This document shows, one piece after another, positions 37,199 to 44,485 of a DNA stretch of 51,330 nucleotides. Made by a program: the position numbers and the translations under genes. Positions within the stretch are counted from its first letter, which is position 1. Every line of letters begins with the position of its first letter. The notes beneath the pieces were generated by a model. The model ran no database searches. It worked only from the letters and a program-made list of their open reading frames with translations, and had not been told where the DNA came from. This stretch comes from Xinfangfangia pollutisoli (lineage in GTDB: Bacteria; Pseudomonadota; Alphaproteobacteria; Rhodobacterales; Rhodobacteraceae). The DNA lies in NCBI RefSeq assembly GCF_020179405.1, contig NZ_JAICBZ010000020.1, positions 1-51,330 on the forward strand. Direction: 5' to 3'.

Positions 37199-37273
37199 GT
37201 GGCCCTCTCCTCCTCCCTCGGGCCGCTGGAGCACAGCGGCGGTGCCTCTCCTCCTCCCTCGGCACCGCCGCAT
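37199..37273 (+). ncRNA. CcsR/cuckoo-like sRNA unit 7 (last)
   Basis: Hairpin 1 at 37201-37224 (GGCCC / GGGCC), hairpin 2 at 37236-37271 (GCGGCGGTGCC / GGCACCGCCGC), CCTCCTCCC loops. There is no GCAA hairpin; a pyrimidine-rich run (about 37272-37321) follows and may mark the transcript end. Confidence 0.85.
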
Positions 37274-37370
37274 CCCCTCCCCCCTCGTCTTTCCCTGCTT
37301 TCCCTGCCGCCTTCCCCCCTTGCGGCCAGGCAGCAAGCCCCCGATAGTCGCCAGCCGAAAGGCCGGTGAC

Positions 37371-38519
37371 ATGCGCATTTCGATGATCTCGGCCGCCTTC
37401 GTGGCGGCGCTGGTGGGCTATGGATCCACCATCGCGCTGGTCCTGTCGGCCGCGGCGGCGGTGGGGGCCAGCGCCGGGCAGACGGCCAGCTGGGTGCTGG
37501 CGATCTGCCTGGGCAAGGCGGTGGGCTCGGCCTTCCTGTCCTGGCGGCACCGGATTCCGGTGGTGCTGGCCTGGTCCACGCCGGGCGCCGCGCTGGTGGC
37601 GGCGACCGAGGGGATCAGCATGGCCGAGGCCGTGGGCGCCTTTGTCCTGGCCGGGCTCATGATCGCGCTGACCGGCGCGCTGCGGCCGCTGGGGCGCGCA
37701 GTGGCGCTGATCCCTGACGGGATTGCCGGGGGCATGCTGGCGGGCGTGCTGCTGCCCTTCGTGCTGAAGGGGGCTGCCGCCGCCAAGGCCGCGCCTTCGC
37801 TGGTGCTGCCGATGCTGGCGGTCTTCCTGCTGGTGCGGCTGCGCAACCCGGCCCTGGCGGTGATCGCGGCGCTGGGGCTGGGCCTGGCGCTGGCCTTCGG
37901 CCTGGGGGCTGCGGCCTGGCCGGCGCTGAGCCTGCCCCTGCCGCGCCTGACCTTCATCCCGCCCAGCTTCGATCCCGGCGTGGCGGTGGGCCTGGCCCTG
38001 CCGCTGTATCTGGTCACCATGGCCTCACAGAACCTGCCCGGCTTCGCCACGCTGCGCGCCGCCGGATACGAGCCGCCGGTGCGCTCGGCCCTGGGGGTGA
38101 CGGGCGGGCTCTCGGCGGTGATCGGGCTGTTCGGCGCGCATACGATTTCGATGGCGGCGATCACCGCGGCGATCTGCCTGGGGCCCGATGTGCATCCCGA
38201 CAAGGACCAGCGCTGGCGCGTGGGCCTGGCCTATGGCGCGATCTGGCTGGGGCTGGGGCTGTTTTCGCCTGCGATCCTGGCGCTGCTGGCGGCCCTGCCG
38301 GCCGAGGTGATGCTGGCGCTGGTGGCGTTGGCGCTGCTGGGCCCGCTGACCGGCGCGCTGGCAACCGCCATGGCCGCCCCGACCGACCGCTTCGCCGCGG
38401 CGCTGACCCTGGCGGTCACCGCGGCGGGCGTGCCCTTCCTGGGCGTGGGCGCGGCCTTCTGGGGCCTGCTGGCCGGGCTGGCGCTGCATGGCAGCGAAAG
38501 GCTGGCCCGGCGGGGTTAG
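37371..38519 (+). CDS. benE: BenE family benzoate/proton symporter-like transporter
   Basis: A 382-residue very hydrophobic membrane protein with about 12 segments. It begins ISAAFVAALVGYGSTIALVLSAA, has SWRHRIPVVLAWSTPGAALVA (BenE signature W-x-x-x-P-x-x-x-x-x-T/S-P-G), LIPDGIAGGMLAGVLLPF, MASQNLPGFATLRAAGYEPP and GAHTISMAAITAAICLG. Transport of benzoate is the family annotation; no aromatic degradation genes are nearby, so the substrate is open. ATG at 37371; the longer open frame upstream runs into the sRNA array and is rejected. Confidence 0.88.
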   Translation: MRISMISAAFVAALVGYGSTIALVLSAAAAVGASAGQTASWVLAICLGKAVGSAFLSWRHRIPVVLAWSTPGAALVAATEGISMAEAVGAFVLAGLMIALTGALRPLGRAVALIPDGIAGGMLAGVLLPFVLKGAAAAKAAPSLVLPMLAVFLLVRLRNPALAVIAALGLGLALAFGLGAAAWPALSLPLPRLTFIPPSFDPGVAVGLALPLYLVTMASQNLPGFATLRAAGYEPPVRSALGVTGGLSAVIGLFGAHTISMAAITAAICLGPDVHPDKDQRWRVGLAYGAIWLGLGLFSPAILALLAALPAEVMLALVALALLGPLTGALATAMAAPTDRFAAALTLAVTAAGVPFLGVGAAFWGLLAGLALHGSERLARRG

Positions 38520-38522
38520 GGC

Positions 38523-38590
38523 GCAAATTCCTGCGCAGGAATTTGCAATTTTCTTCGAAGAAAATTGGCCGGGATTTTCGAAAATCCCGG
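38523..38590. repeat. Triple palindrome between convergent benE and uvrD
   Basis: 38523-38546 (GCAAATTCCTGC / GCAGGAATTTGC), 38546-38567 (CAATTTTCTTC / GAAGAAAATTG) and 38569-38590 (CCGGGATTTTC / GAAAATCCCGG), all perfect. Same layout as 8834-8901. Confidence 0.7.
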
Positions 38591-38599
38591 CGCCGCGGC

Positions 38600-41041
38600 T
38601 TAGAACGGGATCTCGTCGCCCATATCGGCGGGCATCACGAAGCGCGCGACGATCTTCTTCTCGCCCGCCTTGTCGAAGCGGATGTCCAGCTTGTCGCCTT
38701 CGATCCCGGTCACCCGCCCATAACCGAATTTCACATGGAAGACCCGCTCGCCCACCGTATAGGCGCTGTCGGCTTCCAGGTCGATCGTCACCGATCTGGC
38801 CTCACGCGGGGGGCTGACCGGACGGCTGGCCTGGCGATCCTGAAGGCGCCGCCAACCGGGCGAGTTATAGACATCGGCCCGCGTCGCGCGGTCTTCCAGG
38901 CTGGAGCCCATCCCGCCAAAGGCCGGCGCCGCCGCGCCATAGCCGCCGCCCATCAGGCCCGGCGGGGTCAGCACCTCGACATGATCGGCGGGCAGTTCGT
39001 CAATGAAGCGGCTGGGCAGCTGGCTTTGCCACTGGCCATAGACCCGGCGATTTGAGGCGAAGGAAATCGTGCACAGCCATTCTGCGCGGGTGATGCCGAC
39101 ATAGGCGAGGCGGCGCTCCTCTTCGATGCCCTTCAGCCCGGATTCGTCCATGCTGCGCTGGCTGGGGAACAGCCCGTCTTCCCAGCCCGGCAGGAAGACC
39201 ACCGGAAATTCCAGCCCTTTGGCCGCGTGAAGGGTCATGATGCTGACCTTCTCGGTCGCATCCTCGCTGTCATTGTCCATGATCAGGCTGACATGTTCCA
39301 GAAAGCCCTGCAGGCTGTCGAACTGTTCCAGCGCCTTGACCAGTTCCTTCAGGTTTTCCAGCCGCCCCTCGGCCTCGGGCGTCTTGTCGTTCTGCCACAT
39401 CGAGACATAGCCCGATTCCTCAAGGATCACCTCGGCCAGCCGGACATGGGTCAGATCATTGGCGGGGGGCGTGTCGGGCAGCAAAGGCTCGATCAGCTGA
39501 TCGGCCAAAGGCGGCCGCGCATTGCGGATCGCGTCATGCCAGCGTTCGACCCCGTCGCAGAAGCCGCGCAGCTGGTTGGCCCCGCGCCCGCCCAACCCGC
39601 CCGAGGCCAACAGAGACCGCGCGCTATCAACCAGCGTCAGCCCGTTCTGCCGCGCCTCCAGCTGGATCCGCTGCACCGCCTTGTCGCCCAGGCCGCGTTT
39701 GGGCACATTCACCACCCGCTCGAAGGCCAGGTCATCGTCGGGCGAGACGGCAAGCCGGAAATAGGCCATCGCATCGCGGATTTCCTGGCGTTCGTAGAAG
39801 CGCGGGCCGCCGATCACCCGATAGGGCAGGCCGATGGTCAGAAAGCGGTCTTCGAAGGCGCGCATCTGGTGGCTGGCGCGAACCAGGATCGCCTGGCCGT
39901 TCAGCCCCACCGGCGCCCAGCCGCGGGTGCCGCGCTGGATCGCCTCGATTTCCTCGCCGATCCAGCGCGCCTCTTCCTCGCCATCCCAATGGCCGATCAG
40001 CCGCACCTTCTCGCCCGCCTTGGCCTCGGTCCACAGCGTCTTGCCCAGACGCCCGGCATTGGCCGAGATCACCCCCGAGGCCGCGGCCAGGATATGCGGG
40101 GTCGAGCGGTAATTCTGTTCCAGCCGGATAACTTGTGCGCCAGGGAAATCTTTTTCGAAGCGAAGAATATTGCCCACTTCGGCGCCCCGCCAACCATAGA
40201 TCGACTGGTCGTCATCGCCCACGCAGCAGATGTTCCGGTGCGCCTGGGCCAGAAGCCGCAGCCACAGATACTGGCAGACATTGGTGTCCTGGTATTCGTC
40301 GACCAGGATATAGCGGAACCAGCGCTGATACTGGGCCAGAACATCGGGATGCGCCTTGAAGATCGTCACGCAATGCAGCAGCAGATCGCCGAAATCGGTG
40401 GCGTTCAGGCTGCGCAGCCGGTCCTGATATTCGGCGTAAAGCTCGGTCCCGATGTTGTTATAGGCGCTGCCCTCGGCCGAGGGCACGCGGTCGGGCGTCA
40501 GCGCGCGGTTCTTCCAGCCGTCGATCAACCCGGCCAGCAGGCGCGGCGGCCAGCGCTTGTCGTCGATGTTGCGGGCCTGGATCAGCTGTTTCAGCAGACG
40601 CAGCTGGTCATCGGTGTCGAGAATGGTGAAATTCGGCTTCAGCCCGGCCAGCTCGGCATGGCGGCGCAGGATCTTGACCGAAAGCGAGTGGAAGGTGCCC
40701 ATCCAGGGCAGGCCCTCGCCCCCGCCGCCCAGCATGCGGGCGACGCGATCCTTCATCTCGCGCGCGGCCTTGTTGGTGAAGGTCACGGCCAGAATCTCAT
40801 TCGACCGCGCCTTGCCCAGCGCCAGCAGATGCACGATCCGCGCCGTCAGCGCCTTGGTCTTGCCCGTCCCTGCCCCGGCCAGCATCAGGACCGGACCATC
40901 CAGCGCCTCGACCGCGGCGCGTTGGGCAGGGTTCAGGTCGTCAAGATAGGGCGCAGGCCGCGCCGCCAGGGCGCGTTGCGACAGTGGTACGGCCGCCTCG
41001 AAGGCGGTGGATTCGGAATCGGGGTCGTCCCAGGCGCTCAT
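38600..41041 (-). CDS. uvrD: UvrD/PcrA-type ATP-dependent DNA helicase
   Basis: An 813-residue superfamily 1A 3'-5' helicase for nucleotide excision and mismatch repair. Q motif LNPAQRAAVEALDGPVLMLAGAGTGKT (Walker A at about 55-62), GTFHSLSVKILRRHA, VDEYQDTNVCQYLWL (Walker B DEYQD), GDDDQSIYGWRGA, LEQNYRS, TLHAAKGLEFPVVFL and VGITRAEWLCTISFA are all present. The C-terminal Tudor-like RNA polymerase-binding end (VFHVKFGYGRVTGIEGDKLDIRFD) is intact. The ATG at 41041 was chosen; a TTG three codons upstream also opens the frame. Neither has a clear ribosome site. Confidence 0.95.
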   Translation of the reverse strand: MSAWDDPDSESTAFEAAVPLSQRALAARPAPYLDDLNPAQRAAVEALDGPVLMLAGAGTGKTKALTARIVHLLALGKARSNEILAVTFTNKAAREMKDRVARMLGGGGEGLPWMGTFHSLSVKILRRHAELAGLKPNFTILDTDDQLRLLKQLIQARNIDDKRWPPRLLAGLIDGWKNRALTPDRVPSAEGSAYNNIGTELYAEYQDRLRSLNATDFGDLLLHCVTIFKAHPDVLAQYQRWFRYILVDEYQDTNVCQYLWLRLLAQAHRNICCVGDDDQSIYGWRGAEVGNILRFEKDFPGAQVIRLEQNYRSTPHILAAASGVISANAGRLGKTLWTEAKAGEKVRLIGHWDGEEEARWIGEEIEAIQRGTRGWAPVGLNGQAILVRASHQMRAFEDRFLTIGLPYRVIGGPRFYERQEIRDAMAYFRLAVSPDDDLAFERVVNVPKRGLGDKAVQRIQLEARQNGLTLVDSARSLLASGGLGGRGANQLRGFCDGVERWHDAIRNARPPLADQLIEPLLPDTPPANDLTHVRLAEVILEESGYVSMWQNDKTPEAEGRLENLKELVKALEQFDSLQGFLEHVSLIMDNDSEDATEKVSIMTLHAAKGLEFPVVFLPGWEDGLFPSQRSMDESGLKGIEEERRLAYVGITRAEWLCTISFASNRRVYGQWQSQLPSRFIDELPADHVEVLTPPGLMGGGYGAAAPAFGGMGSSLEDRATRADVYNSPGWRRLQDRQASRPVSPPREARSVTIDLEADSAYTVGERVFHVKFGYGRVTGIEGDKLDIRFDKAGEKKIVARFVMPADMGDEIPF

Positions 41042-41153
41042 GGGGCGCAAGTCTAGCCGCCCGGGGCGGAAGTGAAAAGCGCTGTTCTCGGATTGTTCAG
41101 GATTTCGCCACCGCAGCGCGCCGGGACGCGGCCCAGGCGCCGCCGGGCCCGGA

Positions 41154-41900
41154 TCAGGGCAGCGTCACCACCAGCGCCCCGCGCTCGGTCGCGACGACGG
41201 TATGTTCGTATTGCACCACCGGCGCGGCTGGCTGGGCGTAAAGCGTCCAGTCATCGGCGCCATCGCGCGCCCAAAGCCCGCCTTGCGACAGGAAGGGTTC
41301 GACCGTCAGCACCAGACCGCGATGGATCTGCCGCCGGTCGCCCCTTGTCGGCCAGGTGGCGATTTCACCCGGCTCTTCATGCAGGGCGCGGCCCACGCCA
41401 TGGCTGGCAAGGTTGCGGATCAGCGTATAGCCGCGCGCCTGGGCGAACCGCCCGATCGCGGCGCCGATCCCGGCCAGCGGGCGGCCCGCGCCGACCTGGG
41501 CGATGCCGATCTGGGTCGCGCGCTTGCCGTCGCGGCACAGCCGGTCCAGCGCGGGCGTCACCTTGCCCAGCCGGAACGTGGCGCCGGTATCGGCAAAGAA
41601 GCCGTCTTTCGAGGCCGAGACGTCGATATTCACCAGATCGCCATCGGCCAGCACCCGCTCGCCCGGAATGCCATGGGCGATTTCTTCGTTCACGCTGATG
41701 CAGGTGGCGCCGGGGAAGCCATAGGTCGCCTCGGGCGCCGGGATCGCGCCTTCGCGGTCAAGCAGCGCACGACCGATCCCGTCCAGCTCGCGCGTGGTCA
41801 TGCCCGGCTCCATCGCGGCGGCCATGCTGTGCATCGTGCGCGCCACGATCCGGCCGATCGCCTTCAGGCCATCCAACTCGTCCGCATGGGTGATCGTCAT
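41154..41900 (-). CDS. map: Type I methionine aminopeptidase
   Basis: A 248-residue metallopeptidase removing N-terminal methionine. Ligand motifs: VNIDVSASKDGFFADTGATF (two aspartates), SHGVGRALHEEPG (histidine), TVEPFL and YEHTVV (glutamates), and the substrate histidine in NEEIAHGIPG. The histidine motif reads SHGVG rather than the usual GHGIG, a mild divergence, and the length is short, so it may be a second, non-housekeeping MAP. ATG at 41900 follows GAAAGGCC; the longer frame upstream overlaps the MarR gene. Confidence 0.9.
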   Translation of the reverse strand: MTITHADELDGLKAIGRIVARTMHSMAAAMEPGMTTRELDGIGRALLDREGAIPAPEATYGFPGATCISVNEEIAHGIPGERVLADGDLVNIDVSASKDGFFADTGATFRLGKVTPALDRLCRDGKRATQIGIAQVGAGRPLAGIGAAIGRFAQARGYTLIRNLASHGVGRALHEEPGEIATWPTRGDRRQIHRGLVLTVEPFLSQGGLWARDGADDWTLYAQPAAPVVQYEHTVVATERGALVVTLP

Positions 41901-41955
41901 CGGTCGGCCTTTCGGGACGGGGCGTCGGAACGACGCGGCGGGGGGCACACCCCGC

Positions 41956-42522
41956 CTAAAGCGGGTAATTCCGGCCCACCCCTTCATTGTAACGCGCAAA
42001 CAGCCGGGCGAAAGCGGCAATGTCTTCGGCGCTCCAATCCTGGAAGATCCGCAGATTGCGCTGCCATTTCACCCGCAGGAAATCCTGCATCAGCGCCGTT
42101 GCCGCCTTGGTCGGCACCAGGATCGAGCGGCGGCCGTCTTCCTGGCTGACGCCGCGGGTGATCAGGCCGCGTTCGACCAGATCGGCGGCGATGCGGCTGG
42201 CGCGCGAAGGATCGACGCACAGCTCTTCGGCCAGAAGCCCCACCGTCGGCTCGGCCGGCGCCCCCCGCCCATAGCCCGAGCGGATGCGCAGGATCGCCGA
42301 CATCGCATGAAACTGCGACACTTCGATGCCGGCCCCCAGCTCGCGCATCAGCGATTGCGGGATGTCGCCCTTCATCACCCGCCGGACATAAAGGAAATGT
42401 TCGGCATCGAAGGCCAGCAGGGCCTCGATCGCCTCGGGCGCAAAGCCGGCATCGGCCAGGGCACGGGCGGCTTCGGCCCGATGTTGAAGGACGGGCTGGG
42501 GAACGGACGTCGGATCGGTCAT
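41956..42522 (-). CDS. MarR family transcriptional regulator
   Basis: A 188-residue winged-helix repressor: helices around FHAMSAILRIRSGYGRG, the HTH TVGLLAEELCVDPSRASRIAADLVERGLI and the wing TRGVSQEDGRRSILVPTKAATALM. It is longer at the N-terminus than typical MarR (~145). It is divergent from the MFS efflux gene and a palindrome lies between them, the classic layout for an efflux repressor released by its ligand. ATG at 42522 chosen; 42552 is an alternative. Confidence 0.88.
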   Translation of the reverse strand: MTDPTSVPQPVLQHRAEAARALADAGFAPEAIEALLAFDAEHFLYVRRVMKGDIPQSLMRELGAGIEVSQFHAMSAILRIRSGYGRGAPAEPTVGLLAEELCVDPSRASRIAADLVERGLITRGVSQEDGRRSILVPTKAATALMQDFLRVKWQRNLRIFQDWSAEDIAAFARLFARYNEGVGRNYPL

Positions 42523-42574
42523 GCAGCCGACATGCGGCAAAGCCCTGCGCATGTCAATTATTTGCTTACCACAA

Positions 42575-42595
42575 ATATATGCGGTTGACATATAT
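42575..42595. promoter_or_regulatory. Candidate MarR operator
   Basis: ATATATG (42575-42581) and CATATAT (42589-42595) with a 7-base spacer. It covers the -35 of the MFS promoter (TTGACA at 42585-42590), as expected for repression. Confidence 0.5.
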
Positions 42596-42613
42596 CTTGC
42601 GTGACGGCATGTC
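42585..42613 (+). promoter_or_regulatory. Candidate MFS transporter promoter
   Basis: Consensus TTGACA at 42585-42590, CATGTC at 42608-42613, spacer 17. Confidence 0.4.
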
Positions 42614-42670
42614 TCGCCGCAGCCCGCGCGCGGCTTTTGCCGTGCAAGCCCTCATCCCTTGCAGGTCTTC

Positions 42671-44218
42671 ATGTCCCAGCCATCTTCCGCTCGGCCGCCC
42701 CAACAGGCCTCCGAGGCCGCGCCCCCCGCCGCCGTTCAGGGGGCCAGCTCGACCCGCGTCGTCATCGCCTCGGTCGCGGTGCTTCTGCTGCTGGCCGCGC
42801 TGGACCAGACCATCGTCGCCACCGCCCTGCCCACGATCGTCGCCGATCTGGGCGGGCTGGAGCATCTCAGCTGGGTCGTCACCGCCTATATCCTGGCCTC
42901 GACCGTGGTCGCGCCGATCTATGGCAAGCTGGGCGACCTGTACGGCCGGCGCACCATGGTGATCGTCTCGGTCTCGATCTTCCTGCTGGGCTCGGTCCTG
43001 TGCGGGATGGCGCAGTCGATGGGCTTTCTGATCGGCGCCCGCGCGGTGCAGGGCCTGGGCGGCGGCGGGTTGTTCGTGCTGGCTTTGTCAATCATCGCCG
43101 ACGTGATCCCGCCCCAGGACCGCGGCAAGATCCAGGGCGTCTTCGCCGGCGTCTTCGGCGTGTCCTCGGTCATCGGCCCGCTGATCGGCGGCTGGTTCGT
43201 CGAGGTCGCCAGCTGGCACTGGATCTTCTACATCAACCTGCCCTTCGGGCTTCTGGCGCTTGCGGGCTTCATCCTGTTCTTCCACGCCCAGACCGCGCGG
43301 GTCGACCACCGGATCGACTATGCCGGAGCGGCGCTGCTGGCGTTGGGGCTGGGGGCCTTGGTGCTGGTCACCTCGCTGGGCGGGCGCAGCTTTTCCTGGG
43401 GCAGCCCGCTGGCGCTGGGGCTGATCGGGCTGACGGCGGCGGCGCTGCTGCTGTTTCTCTGGGTCGAGGCGCGGGCGGCCGAGCCGGTTCTGCCGCTGTC
43501 GCTGTTTCGCAGCAATGTGTTCAACGTCACCTCGGCCATCGGCTTTGTCGCCGGCGCGATGATGTTCGGCACGCTGACCTTCATTCCGGTCTATCTGCAG
43601 ATCGCCAAGGGCGCCACGCCCACCCAGTCGGGCTGGGAGATGATCCCGATGACCGCCGGCATCCTGACCCTGTCGACCATCTCGGGCCGCTATATGGGGC
43701 GGACCGGCAAATACCGGATCCTGCCGCAGATCGGCCTGACCCTGGCGGCGCTGGGGCTGCTGATCCTGACCCAGCTGACGCCCGAGACGCCCTCGCCCCT
43801 GCTGTGGCTGGCGCTGTTCCTGCTGGGCAGCGGCATGGGCACGATCTTCCCGGTGGTGACGACCGCGGTGCAGAACACGGTGCCGCGCCAGCAGATCGGC
43901 ACGGCCACCGCGGCGGGGCTGATGTTCCGCCAGGTCGGCGGATCGGTCGCGGTGGCGCTGTACGGGGCGATCTTCGCGGGTGGCGTGGGGGCGGCGATGG
44001 CCGCGGCCGGGCAAGGGGCGGTCGATGTGGCCGAGATGGGCCCGCAGATGCTGGCCCGACTGGACGCGCCCGCGCGCGAGGCGATTGGCCAGGCGGTCAG
44101 CCTCAGCCTGCATCCGGTGTTCTGGATCAGCCTGGGCCTGTGCCTGACCGGGCTGGCGCTGACCTTCATTCTGGAAGAGGTGCTGCTGGTCAACCGTCTG
44201 GCGCCGCAGGGCGAATAG
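42671..44218 (+). CDS. MFS drug efflux transporter, DHA2 (EmrB/QacA) family
   Basis: A 515-residue polytopic protein, about 14 membrane segments. Motif LAALDQTIVATALPTIVADLGG (DHA2 motif D1), LGDLYGRRTMVIVS (MFS motif A, G-x-L-x-D-x-x-G-R-R), GARAVQGLGGGGLFVLALSIIADVIPPQDRGKIQG (motif B/C) are clear. It is probably a proton-driven multidrug exporter of the inner membrane. ATG at 42671 was chosen over TTG at 42659. It is controlled by the divergent MarR gene and ends at a strong terminator. Confidence 0.92.
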   Translation: MSQPSSARPPQQASEAAPPAAVQGASSTRVVIASVAVLLLLAALDQTIVATALPTIVADLGGLEHLSWVVTAYILASTVVAPIYGKLGDLYGRRTMVIVSVSIFLLGSVLCGMAQSMGFLIGARAVQGLGGGGLFVLALSIIADVIPPQDRGKIQGVFAGVFGVSSVIGPLIGGWFVEVASWHWIFYINLPFGLLALAGFILFFHAQTARVDHRIDYAGAALLALGLGALVLVTSLGGRSFSWGSPLALGLIGLTAAALLLFLWVEARAAEPVLPLSLFRSNVFNVTSAIGFVAGAMMFGTLTFIPVYLQIAKGATPTQSGWEMIPMTAGILTLSTISGRYMGRTGKYRILPQIGLTLAALGLLILTQLTPETPSPLLWLALFLLGSGMGTIFPVVTTAVQNTVPRQQIGTATAAGLMFRQVGGSVAVALYGAIFAGGVGAAMAAAGQGAVDVAEMGPQMLARLDAPAREAIGQAVSLSLHPVFWISLGLCLTGLALTFILEEVLLVNRLAPQGE

Positions 44219-44307
44219 GCCGCCCAAGCGCGGGCGCGCCAAGCGACACGGGGCCGGCAGAGCGGCCCCGACCAGAGGACCGGCCGCTCCCGCCGGGGTC
44301 TCTGGCA

Positions 44308-44338
44308 GGCGCGCGGCCCCCGGGTCGCGCGCCTTTTT
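44308..44338 (+). terminator. Rho-independent terminator after MFS gene
   Basis: GGCGCGCG (44308-44315) pairs with CGCGCGCC (44326-44333), followed by five T. Confidence 0.85.
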
Positions 44339-44346
44339 CTGCCGCC

Positions 44347-44390
44347 TTTGCACGTGCAAAGTCTGCCTGAATATTTCGCAAACTTTGCAG
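44347..44390 (+). promoter_or_regulatory. Candidate ScfR/RamB-type boxes upstream of pyc
   Basis: TTTGCACGTGCAAA, a perfect palindrome, at 44347-44360, and CGCAAACTTTGCA at 44377-44389, close to the RamB/PccR motif (AAACTTTGCAAA type). They are placed upstream of the candidate promoter like the pccB boxes. Confidence 0.55.
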
Positions 44391-44409
44391 ATTGATGACG
44401 GCGCATGGC

Positions 44410-44437
44410 TTGCGCTGCATTGCAGCACCGCTAAGCT
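44410..44437 (+). promoter_or_regulatory. Candidate pyc promoter
   Basis: TTGCGC at 44410-44415 and TAAGCT at 44432-44437, spacer 16; leader ~40 nt to the ATG at 44486. Confidence 0.4.
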
Positions 44438-44485
44438 GACCCCCGGCAGCGCCTGCCTGTCTGCATCCACGAGGGGACCTGTCCG

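Larger units (their letters stand above)
36556..37273 (+). repeat. Seven-unit tandem array, ~105-107 bp period
   Basis: Fourteen CTCCTCCTCCC loops in alternating hairpins. SL1 starts at 36774, 36879, 36986 and 37093 give periods of 105, 107 and 107. Stem sequences differ between units with paired changes on both arms; loops do not. This is an RNA-gene array, not CRISPR. Confidence 0.9.

Noticed and set aside
36556-37273. CRISPR array
   Set aside because: The repeats are alternating hairpins with covarying stems and there are no unique spacers or cas genes; it fits an sRNA array.
37242-37370. N-terminal extension of benE
   Set aside because: The extra 43 residues are translated from the last sRNA hairpin and pyrimidine run; BenE proteins start near the ATG at 37371.
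36320-37550. Minus-strand open frames with repeated 'GRRRG' and 'GGGEG' patterns
   Set aside because: They are the antisense of the sRNA hairpin array; the protein repeats come from the DNA repeats.
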